A DNA stretch of 64,000 bases from Burkholderia lata (GTDB lineage: Bacteria; Pseudomonadota; Gammaproteobacteria; Burkholderiales; Burkholderiaceae), in the NCBI RefSeq assembly GCF_902499335.1, contig NZ_CABVQK010000006.1:62001-126000 (forward strand), given 5' to 3'. Positions 42,900 through 52,275 of this stretch are shown one piece after another. Position 1 is the first letter of the stretch. Each line of letters opens with the position of its first letter. The notes under the pieces are model-generated. The model was not told where the DNA came from, ran no database searches, and worked only from the letters and a program-made list of their open reading frames with translations. The position numbers and the translations under genes are program-made.

Positions 42900-42914
42900 C
42901 GTTTGGCGGATGAC

Positions 42915-44240
42915 ATGACCGACAAAGCTACCCGTATCGATCTCTTCAGCTTCCGCACCGCGCCGATGCGCGCGTTCCACCTGACGTGGATGGCGTTCTT
43001 CGTGTGCTTCTTCGCATGGTTCGCGTGCGCGCCGCTGATGCCGCTGATCGCACGCGAATTCCACCTGACGGCCGCGCAGGTCGCCAACATCAATATCGCG
43101 GCCGTGGCCGCGACGATCGCCGTGCGGCTGCTGGTCGGCCCGATGTGCGACCGCTTCGGCCCGCGCCGTGTGTACGTCGGCCTGCTGCTGCTCGGCGCGA
43201 TCCCCGTGTTCGCGGTGTCGTTCACGCATGACTACCTGTCGTTCCTGATCTGCCGGCTCGGCATCGGTGCGATCGGCGCAGGCTTCGTGATCACGCAGTA
43301 CCACACGTCGGTGATGTTCGCGCCGAACGTGGTCGGCACCGCGAACGCGACGACGGCCGGCTGGGGCAACGCCGGTGCCGGCGCGACGCAGGCGCTGATG
43401 CCGCTGCTCGTTGCCGCCGGCCTGATGCTCGGCTTCGGCGAGGATTCGTCGTGGCGCATCGCGCTGGTCGTGCCGGGCGCCGCGATGCTCGTGATGGCCT
43501 GGGCGTACTGGCGCTTCACGCAGGACTGCCCGCAAGGCGACATCATCGCGCTGCGCAAGGAAGGCGTGACGGTCGACAGCGGCAAGAAGGGCGGCTGGGC
43601 GAGCTTCGTCGCGGCCTGCGGCAACTATCGCGTGTGGATGCTGTTCGTCACGTACGGCGCGTGCTTCGGCGTCGAGGTGTTCATCCACAACATCGCCGCG
43701 CTGTACTACGTCGATCACTTCAGCCTGTCGCTGAAGGACGCCGGTTTCGCGGTCGGCCTGTTCGGGCTGCTCGCATTGTTTGCCCGCGCGCTCGGCGGCT
43801 GGCTGTCCGACAAGATCGCCGCGCGCCGCAGCCTCGACGTGCGCGCGACGCTGCTGTGCGCGCTGATCGTCGGCGAAGGGCTCGGGCTGATCTGGTTCTC
43901 GCATGCGCAAAGCGTCGGCATCGCGCTGGTCGCGATGCTCACGTTCGGCCTCTTCACGCACATGGCCTGCGGCGCGACCTACGCGCTGGTGCCGTTCATC
44001 GACCGCAAGGCACTCGGCGGCGTCGCGGGGATCGTCGGCGCGGGCGGCAACGTCGGCGCGGTGGCCGCGAGCTTCCTGCTGAAGGGTGTCGGCGACGTGC
44101 AGCACACGCTGAGCCTGCTCGGCCTCGCCGTCACCGCGACCGCGCTGTGCGCGATGGCCGTGCGCTTCAGCGAAGAACACAAGGCACGCGAAGCCGAGCT
44201 GCGCGATCGCGCGCTGGCTGCCAGCACCGTCGCGAACTGA
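42915..44240 (+). CDS. narK: NarK/NasA-type nitrate/nitrite transporter
   Basis: ATG 42915 follows the leader terminator and gives 441 residues. Twelve hydrophobic segments with MFS nitrate-porter motifs are seen. FHLTWMAFFVCFFAWFACAP is near residue 20 and GPMCDRFGPRRVYVGLLLLG near 75. NATTAGWGNAGAGATQALMP (about 145) and GVAGIVGAGGNVGAVAASF near 370 are the two nitrate signatures. It brings nitrate in (or exchanges nitrite) for the assimilatory enzymes encoded just downstream (22-base gap to nirB). The length suits the assimilatory NasA/NarK group. Confidence 0.94.
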   Translation: MTDKATRIDLFSFRTAPMRAFHLTWMAFFVCFFAWFACAPLMPLIAREFHLTAAQVANINIAAVAATIAVRLLVGPMCDRFGPRRVYVGLLLLGAIPVFAVSFTHDYLSFLICRLGIGAIGAGFVITQYHTSVMFAPNVVGTANATTAGWGNAGAGATQALMPLLVAAGLMLGFGEDSSWRIALVVPGAAMLVMAWAYWRFTQDCPQGDIIALRKEGVTVDSGKKGGWASFVAACGNYRVWMLFVTYGACFGVEVFIHNIAALYYVDHFSLSLKDAGFAVGLFGLLALFARALGGWLSDKIAARRSLDVRATLLCALIVGEGLGLIWFSHAQSVGIALVAMLTFGLFTHMACGATYALVPFIDRKALGGVAGIVGAGGNVGAVAASFLLKGVGDVQHTLSLLGLAVTATALCAMAVRFSEEHKAREAELRDRALAASTVAN

Positions 44241-44261
44241 TCGACCGAAGGAAACGTCACC

Positions 44262-46859
44262 ATGAAACTCATCGTCATCGGCCACGGCATGGTCGGCCAC
44301 AAGCTCCTCGAATGCGTCGCGGCGGAGGCGGGCAGCGCGGGCGCGCTGCAGGTCACCGTGCTCGGCGAGGAACCGCGCCCGGCGTACGACCGCGTGCACC
44401 TGTCCGAATTCTTCGCGGGCAAGTCGGCGGACGACCTGTCGCTCGTCGAACCCGGCTTCTTCGAGCGTCATCCGCAGTTCGATCTGCGCCTGAACGCGCA
44501 AGTCGCGTCGATTGACCGCGCCGCGCATACGGTCACGCTCGCGTCCGGAGAAACGCTCGCGTACGACAAGCTGGTGCTCGCGACGGGCTCGCGCCCGTTC
44601 GTGCCGCCGATGCCGGGGCACGATCGTGACGGCTGCTTCGTGTACCGGACGATCGAGGATCTCGAGGCGATGCAGGCGTGCGGCGTGCACGCGAAGCGCG
44701 GTGTCGTGATCGGCGGCGGGCTGCTCGGCCTCGAATGCGCGAAGGCGCTGCGCGACATGGGGCTCGACACGCACGTCGTCGAATTCGCACCGCGGCTGAT
44801 GGCCGTGCAGGTCGACGACGGCGGCGGCCGGATGCTGCGCGCGAAGATCGAGGCGCTCGGCGTGACCGTGCATACGGGCAAGAACACGCTGGAAATCGTC
44901 GATGGCGAGGAAGGTACGCACCGGATGGCGTTCGCCGACGGCTCGCACCTCGACGCCGACATGATCGTGTTCTCGGCCGGCATCCGTGCCCGCGACGAGC
45001 TGGCCCGCGCATGCGGGCTCGACGTCGGCCCGCGCGGCGGTGTCGCGATCGACGACGCGTGCCGCACGAGCGACGCCGACATCTACGCGATCGGAGAATG
45101 CGCGGCCTGGAACGGCATGGTGTACGGCCTCGTCGCACCCGGCTACGACATGGCGCGCGTGGTCGCGAAGCAGCTCGGCGGCGATGCGAACGGCGAGGCC
45201 GAAGCCGCATTCGCGGGCGCCGACATGAGCACGAAGCTGAAGCTGATGGGCGTGGACGTCGCGAGCATCGGCGACGCGCACGGCACGACGGCCGGCAGCC
45301 GCACCTACCAGTACGCGGACGAGCGCCGCCAGGTCTACAAGAAGCTCGTGGTGTCCGACTGCGGCAAGTTCCTGCATGGCGCGGTGATGGTCGGCGATGC
45401 AGCCGAATACGGCACGCTGCTGCAGATGATGCTGAACCGCATCGAGTTGCCGGAGTCGCCGGAATTCCTGATCCTGCCGTCGTCGGACGGCGTCGCGAAG
45501 CCGGCGATCGGCGTCGAAGCGCTGCCTGCGGCCGCCCAGATCTGCTCGTGCAACAACGTGTCGAAGTCGCAGATCTGCACGGCGGTCGCCGACGGCGCGA
45601 CGAGCCTCGGTGCACTGAAATCGTGCACGGGCGCCGGCACGTCGTGCGGCGGCTGCGTGCCGCTCGTCACGCAGATCATGAAGGCCGAGATGAAGAAGCA
45701 GGGCCTCGCGGTCAACAACCATCTCTGCGAGCACTTCCCGCATTCGCGCCAGGAGCTGTTCCACCTGATCCGCGTCGAGCGCATCACGACCTTCGACGAA
45801 CTGCTCGCGAAGCACGGCCACGGCCTCGGCTGCGACATCTGCAAGCCGGCGGTGGCGGGCATTCTCGCGTCGTGCTTCAACGAATTCGTGCTGAAGAAGG
45901 AGCACGCCGGGCTGCAGGATTCGAACGACTACTACCTCGCGAACATCCAGCGCGACGGCACGTACTCGGTCGTGCCGCGCATGCCGGGCGGCGAAGTCAC
46001 GCCGGAAGGCCTGATCGCGGTGGGCCAGGTCGCACAGAAGTACGGGCTCTACACGAAGATCACCGGCGGCCAGCGCGTCGACCTGTTCGGCGCACGCGTC
46101 GAGCAGCTGCCGTCGATCTGGGAGGAGCTGATCGCGGCCGGTTTCGAATCGGGCCATGCATACGGCAAGGCGCTGCGCACCGTGAAGTCGTGCGTCGGGT
46201 CGACGTGGTGCCGCTACGGCGTCGACGATTCGGTCGGCCTCGCGATCGACCTGGAGAACCGCTACAAGGGGCTGCGCGCGCCGCACAAGATCAAGTTCGG
46301 CGTGTCCGGCTGCACGCGCGAGTGCGCGGAAGCGCAGGGCAAGGACGTCGGCATCATCGCGACCGAGAAGGGCTGGAACCTGTACGTGTGCGGCAACGGC
46401 GGGATGAAGCCGCGCCACGCGGAACTGCTCGCGTCCGATCTCGACCGCGCCACGCTGATGCGCTACATCGACCGCTTCCTGATGTTCTACGTGCGCACCG
46501 CCGACCGGCTGCAGCGTACCAGCGTGTGGCGCGACAACCTCGAAGGCGGCCTCGACTACCTGGCCGACGTCGTCGTGCACGACAAGCTCGGGATCGGCGC
46601 CGAACTCGAGGCCGACATGCAGCACGTGGTCGACACCTACGAGTGCGAATGGAAGAAGGCCGTCACCGATCCCGACACGCGCAAGCGCTTCCGCCACTTC
46701 GTGAACAGCGACGCGCCGGACACGACCATCGAATTCGTCGAGACGCGCGGCCAGATCCGGCCCGCGACGCCCGGCGAACGGACGGGCGGCAAGCCCGTAT
46801 CGATTCCCGTGGTGGCCGAAGGCGTGACGCAAGCCGCCACCGAACCCGCAACCGTTTGA
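44262..46859 (+). CDS. nirB: NAD(P)H nitrite reductase large subunit NirB
   Basis: The 865-residue protein has an N-terminal FAD/NADH domain (KLIVIGHGMVGHKLLECVA, and VVIGGGLLGLECAKALRDMG near residue 150). A BFD-type [2Fe-2S] region with CSCNNVSKSQIC and CTGAGTSCGGC lies near 430-470. The siroheme/[4Fe-4S] domain shows CVGSTWCRYGVDDS and VSGCTRECAEAQGKDVGI near 645-700. It reduces nitrite to ammonium with NirD and siroheme made via CobA. The length matches NirB. The operon order narK-nirB-nirD-nasA is consistent with assimilation. Confidence 0.97.
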   Translation: MKLIVIGHGMVGHKLLECVAAEAGSAGALQVTVLGEEPRPAYDRVHLSEFFAGKSADDLSLVEPGFFERHPQFDLRLNAQVASIDRAAHTVTLASGETLAYDKLVLATGSRPFVPPMPGHDRDGCFVYRTIEDLEAMQACGVHAKRGVVIGGGLLGLECAKALRDMGLDTHVVEFAPRLMAVQVDDGGGRMLRAKIEALGVTVHTGKNTLEIVDGEEGTHRMAFADGSHLDADMIVFSAGIRARDELARACGLDVGPRGGVAIDDACRTSDADIYAIGECAAWNGMVYGLVAPGYDMARVVAKQLGGDANGEAEAAFAGADMSTKLKLMGVDVASIGDAHGTTAGSRTYQYADERRQVYKKLVVSDCGKFLHGAVMVGDAAEYGTLLQMMLNRIELPESPEFLILPSSDGVAKPAIGVEALPAAAQICSCNNVSKSQICTAVADGATSLGALKSCTGAGTSCGGCVPLVTQIMKAEMKKQGLAVNNHLCEHFPHSRQELFHLIRVERITTFDELLAKHGHGLGCDICKPAVAGILASCFNEFVLKKEHAGLQDSNDYYLANIQRDGTYSVVPRMPGGEVTPEGLIAVGQVAQKYGLYTKITGGQRVDLFGARVEQLPSIWEELIAAGFESGHAYGKALRTVKSCVGSTWCRYGVDDSVGLAIDLENRYKGLRAPHKIKFGVSGCTRECAEAQGKDVGIIATEKGWNLYVCGNGGMKPRHAELLASDLDRATLMRYIDRFLMFYVRTADRLQRTSVWRDNLEGGLDYLADVVVHDKLGIGAELEADMQHVVDTYECEWKKAVTDPDTRKRFRHFVNSDAPDTTIEFVETRGQIRPATPGERTGGKPVSIPVVAEGVTQAATEPATV

Positions 46860-46897
46860 CCCTGACCGACACCAGTGTCTTTTCCAAGGAGCCCATC

Positions 46898-47245
46898 ATG
46901 AACGATCGTCTTCCGCTGTCCTGGACCCGCGTGTGCCCGCTCGACGACATCGTGCCGAACACCGGCGTGTGTGCACTCGTCAACGGCGAGCAGGTCGCGG
47001 TCTTTCACGTCGCGCATGCCGCAGAAGGCGGCGTGTTCGCGATCGACAACGTCGATCCCGTGTCGCAGGCGGCCGTGATGTCGCGCGGGCTGATCGGCAG
47101 CCTCGGCGAGCGCGTCGTCGTCGCGTCGCCGCTGTACAAGCAGCATTTCGACCTGCGCACCGGCGAATGCCTAGAGGCGCCCGAGCAGTCGGTGAGCGCG
47201 TATCCGTCGCGGGTCGAGGACGGCTTCGTGTGGATCGCGGCCTGA
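46898..47245 (+). CDS. nirD: Nitrite reductase small subunit NirD
   Basis: ATG 46898 follows AAGGAG and gives 115 residues, the NirD size. It is Rieske-like in fold (WTRVCPLDDIVPNTGVCALV, VFAIDNVDPVSQAAVMSRGL, PLYKQHFDLRTGECLE). The usual CxH and CxxH iron ligands are absent, as is normal for NirD. It stabilises or couples the NirB reductase. It follows nirB by 38 bases and precedes the nitrate reductase by 16. Confidence 0.95.
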   Translation: MNDRLPLSWTRVCPLDDIVPNTGVCALVNGEQVAVFHVAHAAEGGVFAIDNVDPVSQAAVMSRGLIGSLGERVVVASPLYKQHFDLRTGECLEAPEQSVSAYPSRVEDGFVWIAA

Positions 47246-47261
47246 TCGCCCCGGAGCGCGC

Positions 47262-50200
47262 ATGACCGCCACCCCCGTCAAGAGCGTGTGCCCGTACTGC
47301 GGCGTCGGCTGCGGGATGGTGCTGCACGTCGAGGAAGGCGAAGTCGTCAAGGTGTCCGGCGACTCCGACCATCCGACCAACTTCGGGCGGCTGTGCACGA
47401 AGGGCTCGTCGGCGCACGTCGCGTTGCGCCGCTCCGGGCGGCTCGACCGCGCGTTCGTGCGCCGGGCGCGCGAGGACGACCTGGTGCCGCTGCCGGCTCG
47501 TGATGCGATCGCCGAAACCGCGCGCCGCCTGCGCGCGGTGCTCGATGAACACGGCCCGGATGCGGTGTCGTTCTACGTATCGGGGCAGATGTCGATCGAG
47601 GCGCAATACCTCGTCAACAAGCTCGCGAAGGGCTTCGTCGGCACCAACAACATCGAGTCGAACTCGCGCCTCTGCATGGCGAGCGCGAGCACCGGCTACA
47701 AGCAGTCGCTCGGCGCGGACGGCCCGCCCGGGTCGTACCAGGACTTCGATCGCGCGAACCTGTTCTTCGTGATCGGCGCGAACATGGCCGACTGTCATCC
47801 GATACTGTTCCTGCGGATGATGGATCGCGTGAAGGCCGGCGCGAAGCTGATCGTCGTCGATCCGCGCCGCACCGGCACGGCCGACAAGGCCGACCTGTTC
47901 CTGCAGATCCGGCCGGGCACGGATCTCGCGCTGACCAACGGGCTGCTGCACCTGCTGCATGCGAACGGCCGCACCGATGCCGCGTTCATCGGCGCGTACA
48001 CCGAAGGCTGGGACGCGATGCCGGCGTTCCTCGCCGACTACACGCCCGAACGTGTCGCGGAAATCACCGGGCTCGCGGAAGCCGACCTCCGCACGGCCGC
48101 GCAATGGATCGGCGACGCGCAGGAATGGATGAGCTGTTGGACGATGGGGCTCAACCAGAGCACGCACGGCGTGTGGAACACCAACGCGATCTGCAACCTG
48201 CATCTCGCGACGGGCAAGATCTGCCGCACCGGCAGCGGGCCGTTCTCGCTGACCGGCCAGCCGAACGCGATGGGCGGGCGCGAGATGGGCTACATGGGCC
48301 CCGGGCTGCCGGGCCAGCGCTCGGTGGCATCCGACGACGATCGCCGGTTCGTCGAGAACCTGTGGCGCGTGCCGGCCGGCACGCTGCGCAAGGAGACCGG
48401 GCAAGGCACGGTCGACCTGTTCTCGCGGATGGCGGCCGGCGACATCAAGGCATGCTGGATCATCTGCACGAACCCGGTCGCCACGGTGCCGAACCGGCAG
48501 AACGTGATCGCCGGTTTGCAGGCCGCCGAGCTCGTGATTGCGCAGGACGCGTTCCTCGACACCGAGACCAACCGCTATGCGGACGTCCTGCTGCCCGGTG
48601 CGCTGTGGGCCGAGGGCGACGGCGTGATGATCAACTCCGAGCGCAACATGACGCTGATGCGCGCGGCGGTCGCGCCGCCGGGCGACGCGCTGCCCGACTG
48701 GCGCATCGTCGCCGAAGTCGCGCGCGCGATGGGCTTCGGCGATGCGTTCGACTATGCGTCGGCGGCTGACGTGTTCGACGAGATCGTCCGCTTCTCGAAT
48801 CCGTCGACCGGCTACGACCTGCGCGGCGCGAGCCATGCGGCGCTGCGCGACGGGCCCGTGCAGTGGCCGGTTGCGCCGGGCACCGCGCGCGATCGGCACC
48901 CGATCCGCTACCTGAACGACGGCGTGAGCCAGTCGCTGCGCCCGGCCGCCGACGGCAACGACGCGCCGCGCCTCGCATTCCCGACGCCGTCGGGCAAGGC
49001 GCGCTTCTTCGCGCGGCCGCATGTCGATCCGGCCGAGCTGCCCGACGACACGTTCCCGATCGTGCTGAACACCGGGCGGCTGCAGCATCAATGGCACACG
49101 ATGACGAAGACGGGCAAGGTCGCGATGCTGAACAAGCTCAACCCGCGCCCGTTCGTCGAGCTGCACCCGGACGATGCGAGCGCGCTCGGCATCGCCGCGA
49201 AGGACAGCGTCGAGATCCGCTCGGCACGCGGCCGCGCGGTGCTGCCCGCCGTCGTGACCGAGCGCGTGCAACGCGGTAACTGCTTCGCGCCGATGCACTG
49301 GAACGACGTGTACGGCGACGACCTGTGCATCAACGCGGTGACGAACGACGCGATCGATCCCGAATCGCAGCAACCCGAACTGAAATACTGCGCGGTCGCG
49401 CTGCGGCGCGTCGAAACCGACGCGTTCGCGTCCGCCGACGAAGAGACGACGCAACCCGACGCCTGCGCCGACGACGCGCGGCCCGCGCCGGTGATGGCGC
49501 AGGCGACTGCTTCACAGGAATCCGACATGGCAGACATCGACACTTTCGCGGCCGCGCTCGGCGTGGCCGACCTCGCGCCGCCGCCGTTGACGGACACCGA
49601 ACGGCTGTACGTGGCCGGGCTCGTGAGCGGACTGAAGGCGAGCGCCGGCCGGCGCGAGGGCAGCGTGCCCGTGCTGCCGGCCGGTGCACCGCTCACGCCG
49701 CCGGTGCGGTTCTGGCTCGACGGGATGCTCGCGGGGCTGTTCAGCCGCTCGCTGCCGGCTCGGACGCAGGATGGTGCGGCGCCGTCGCTGCCGGCCGATG
49801 CCGGTGCGTCCGGCGGCGTGCGGATTGTGCGCACGCGGCCGAAGGTCGTGCTGCTGTGGGCGTCGCAGACCGGCAACATCGAATCGTTGACCGAGGATTA
49901 CGCGACGCAGCTGATGAACGCGGGCTTCGAGATCCGCACTGCGTGCATGTCCGACTATCCGGTGGCGTCGCTCGCCGGCGCGCAATACGTGCTGCTGATG
50001 ACGAGCACGTTCGGCGACGGCGATGCGCCCGACAACGGCAGCGAATTCTGGGAAGCGCTGCAGGCCGGCAGCGCCGCGCGCCTCGACGGCGTGCACTTTG
50101 CGGTGCTCGCGTTCGGCGATCGCAACTACGACCAGTTCTGCGGCCACGGCCGCCGGCTCGACGCGCGGCTCGCGGAACTCGGTGCGGCGCGTCTCTGCGC

Positions 50201-51449
50201 GCGCGTCGATTGCGACGTCGAATTCCAGCGCGACGCCGACCAGTGGCTGGAACGCGTCGTCGCGCGGATCAAGGAAGCCGATGCCGCGCTGCACGCGGTG
50301 CAGACCGGTGGATTGAGCCCGTCGGGGCTGCTGCCGACGAAGGCGCATCCGGCGCCGTCGAAACTCGTCGCGAACCTGCGGCTCAACCGTCCGGGCGCGG
50401 CGAAGGACACGCGCTATGTGTCGCTGTCGACCGAAGGCGCGAACCTCGAATACGAAACCGGCGACGCGCTCGGCGTGTGGCCGACCAACTGCCCGGAGCT
50501 GGTCGACGAACTGCTGTCCGTTACCGCGTTGAAGGCCGATGCGCCCGTGTCGGTGGCGGGCGTCGGCGACGTGCGCCTCGGCGACGCGCTCGCGCGTCAT
50601 TTCGACATCACGCGCCCGCATCCGGACGCGCTTGCCTTCATCGCGTCGCGCAGCGCGAACGGCGCGCTGAAGTCGCTGCTCGGCGACGAACGCAAGGGTG
50701 ACCTGAAGCAATGGCTGTGGGGGCAGCAGCTCGCGGACGTGCTGCACGAGTTTCCGGTCGAGCTGTCGGGCACGGAACTGGTCGGGATGCTCAAGCGCAT
50801 GCAGCCGCGCCTCTATTCGATCGCGTCGAGCCCGAGCGCGCACCAGGGCGAGATCCACCTGACCGTGTCGGCCGTGCGCTATCACAACGGCCGGCGCGCA
50901 CGCAAAGGCGTTGCGTCGACGTTCCTCGCCGATCGCGCGGACGACGGCCGCGTGCCGGTGTTCGTGCAGAAGTCCGCGCATTTCCGTCCGCCGGTGAACG
51001 GCGACGTGCCGATCGTGATGGTCGGCCCCGGTACCGGTGTCGCGCCGTTCCGCGGCTTCCTGCACGAGCGGCAGGCGCGCGGCGCGCGCGGGCGCAACTG
51101 GCTGTTCTTCGGCGAGCAGCACGCGCAGACCGACTTCTACTACGGCGACGAGCTGGGCGCGATGCACGACAGCGGCTTCTTGACGCGGCTCGACCTCGCG
51201 TTCTCGCGCGACCAGGCCGACAAGATCTACGTGCAGGACCGGATGCGCGAGCAGGGCGCCGAGCTGTTCGCGTGGCTGGAGGAAGGCGCGCATTTCTACG
51301 TGTGCGGCGATGCGGCGCGGATGGCGAAGGACGTCGATACGGCGCTGAAGGCGGTGGTCGCCGAGCACGGCGGCATGTCGGACGAGGCCGCGAACGACTA
51401 CGTCGCGCGGCTTTCGAAGGCACGGCGCTACATGCGGGACGTGTACTGA
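47262..51449 (+). CDS. nasA: Assimilatory nitrate reductase fused to CysJ-like flavoprotein
   Basis: This is a 1395-residue fusion. Residues 1-730 are a molybdopterin bis-MGD nitrate reductase. It has CPYCGVGCGM for the [4Fe-4S] cluster, then NSRLCMASASTGYKQSLGADG and MGLNQSTHGVWNTNAICNLH. Residues about 860-1010 are a flavodoxin (VLLWASQTGNIESLTEDYAT). The rest is a CysJ-type FAD/NADPH reductase (RLYSIASSPSAHQGEIHLTV, GPGTGVAPFRGFLHERQARG). Electrons can thus pass from NADPH to the Mo centre within one chain, replacing a separate NasB. Met756 is preceded by AGGAA and sits at the fusion joint. Last gene of the nas operon. Confidence 0.94.
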   Translation: MTATPVKSVCPYCGVGCGMVLHVEEGEVVKVSGDSDHPTNFGRLCTKGSSAHVALRRSGRLDRAFVRRAREDDLVPLPARDAIAETARRLRAVLDEHGPDAVSFYVSGQMSIEAQYLVNKLAKGFVGTNNIESNSRLCMASASTGYKQSLGADGPPGSYQDFDRANLFFVIGANMADCHPILFLRMMDRVKAGAKLIVVDPRRTGTADKADLFLQIRPGTDLALTNGLLHLLHANGRTDAAFIGAYTEGWDAMPAFLADYTPERVAEITGLAEADLRTAAQWIGDAQEWMSCWTMGLNQSTHGVWNTNAICNLHLATGKICRTGSGPFSLTGQPNAMGGREMGYMGPGLPGQRSVASDDDRRFVENLWRVPAGTLRKETGQGTVDLFSRMAAGDIKACWIICTNPVATVPNRQNVIAGLQAAELVIAQDAFLDTETNRYADVLLPGALWAEGDGVMINSERNMTLMRAAVAPPGDALPDWRIVAEVARAMGFGDAFDYASAADVFDEIVRFSNPSTGYDLRGASHAALRDGPVQWPVAPGTARDRHPIRYLNDGVSQSLRPAADGNDAPRLAFPTPSGKARFFARPHVDPAELPDDTFPIVLNTGRLQHQWHTMTKTGKVAMLNKLNPRPFVELHPDDASALGIAAKDSVEIRSARGRAVLPAVVTERVQRGNCFAPMHWNDVYGDDLCINAVTNDAIDPESQQPELKYCAVALRRVETDAFASADEETTQPDACADDARPAPVMAQATASQESDMADIDTFAAALGVADLAPPPLTDTERLYVAGLVSGLKASAGRREGSVPVLPAGAPLTPPVRFWLDGMLAGLFSRSLPARTQDGAAPSLPADAGASGGVRIVRTRPKVVLLWASQTGNIESLTEDYATQLMNAGFEIRTACMSDYPVASLAGAQYVLLMTSTFGDGDAPDNGSEFWEALQAGSAARLDGVHFAVLAFGDRNYDQFCGHGRRLDARLAELGAARLCARVDCDVEFQRDADQWLERVVARIKEADAALHAVQTGGLSPSGLLPTKAHPAPSKLVANLRLNRPGAAKDTRYVSLSTEGANLEYETGDALGVWPTNCPELVDELLSVTALKADAPVSVAGVGDVRLGDALARHFDITRPHPDALAFIASRSANGALKSLLGDERKGDLKQWLWGQQLADVLHEFPVELSGTELVGMLKRMQPRLYSIASSPSAHQGEIHLTVSAVRYHNGRRARKGVASTFLADRADDGRVPVFVQKSAHFRPPVNGDVPIVMVGPGTGVAPFRGFLHERQARGARGRNWLFFGEQHAQTDFYYGDELGAMHDSGFLTRLDLAFSRDQADKIYVQDRMREQGAELFAWLEEGAHFYVCGDAARMAKDVDTALKAVVAEHGGMSDEAANDYVARLSKARRYMRDVY

Positions 51450-51454
51450 GCACG

Positions 51455-51489
51455 CGAGCGGCGGGCCGCCATCCGGTGCCTGCCGCTCG
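51455..51489. terminator. Inverted repeat at the end of the nas operon
   Basis: CGAGCGGC at 51455-51462 and CGCTCG-containing GCCGCTCG at 51482-51489 form an 8-base dyad between convergent genes. There is no T tract, so an intrinsic terminator is only possible. Confidence 0.3.
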
Positions 51490-51494
51490 GCTCG

Positions 51495-52271
51495 TTACTG
51501 CTGCCGCTCCCACGCGCGCGCCTGCTCTGCGCGCACGAACGCTTCCGACGACTGCGGCAGCAGGTTGCGGAACGCGCCGCCGTCGCTGTCGATCACTTCA
51601 ACCATCTTCGCGATCATTTCCTCCGGGTCGTGCTGTTCGAGCGGGAACGTCAGCCGCTCGGGCGTCACGGTATGGACGGCCGGATCGCGCCAGCGCTGTG
51701 TCGTCTCCATCATCCGGTCGTTGAAGCCCGTGCTGTACGGGCCGGGGTTCACGACCGCGACGCGGATGCCGTGCGGCGCCAGTTCCGCCTGCATCGCCTC
51801 GGCCACGGATTCAACCGCGTGCTTCGACGCGCAATAGGCGCCCGTGAACGGCCCCGTGATCAGGCCCGCGATCGACGACACGAACACGATCTTGCCGTGC
51901 CGGCGCGCGAGCATGCCGCGCGCGATCTGCTGCGTGAGTTCGAGCGGCCCGAACACGTTCACGTCGAACAGGTCGCGGACGATCTCGACCGGCAGGTCCA
52001 CCAGCGCGCCGGCTTCGCCGACGCCCGCGTTGTTCACGAGCACGTCGATCTCGAGCTCGGCCGCGCGGGCGCGATCGTGCGCCGACGTGACGTCGAGCTT
52101 GATCGCGCGCAGCGCGGTGCCGCGCTGCGTGGCGGCGGCCGTCAGTGCGTCGATTTCGGCGATGACGCGTACGCCGGCCGTCACGTCGTGACCGCGTTCG
52201 GCGAGGCGCAGCGCGACTTCGCGGCCGAAGCCGGTGCCCGCGCCGGTGATGAGGATGCGTTTCTGTGCCAT
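51495..52271 (-). CDS. Short-chain dehydrogenase/reductase
   Basis: ATG 52271 gives 258 residues. The NAD(P) motif ILITGAGTGFGREVALRLAERG is near the start, DVLVNNAGVG near residue 80, and the catalytic YCASKHAVESVAE near 148, with upstream SSIAG. It lies four bases after a GlcG-like gene, so the two are probably one operon, divergent from a LysR regulator. Substrate and pathway are not evident. The C-terminal 40 residues are typical of the oxidoreductase group acting on small carbonyl compounds, but this is weak evidence. Confidence 0.9.
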   Translation of the reverse strand: MAQKRILITGAGTGFGREVALRLAERGHDVTAGVRVIAEIDALTAAATQRGTALRAIKLDVTSAHDRARAAELEIDVLVNNAGVGEAGALVDLPVEIVRDLFDVNVFGPLELTQQIARGMLARRHGKIVFVSSIAGLITGPFTGAYCASKHAVESVAEAMQAELAPHGIRVAVVNPGPYSTGFNDRMMETTQRWRDPAVHTVTPERLTFPLEQHDPEEMIAKMVEVIDSDGGAFRNLLPQSSEAFVRAEQARAWERQQ

Positions 52272-52275
52272 GTGC

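Noticed and set aside
42783..46832. 1349-residue open frame antisense to narK-nirB-nirD
   Set aside because: His/Arg/Asp-rich composition is that of an antisense shadow in GC-rich DNA; the plus strand encodes well conserved NirB.
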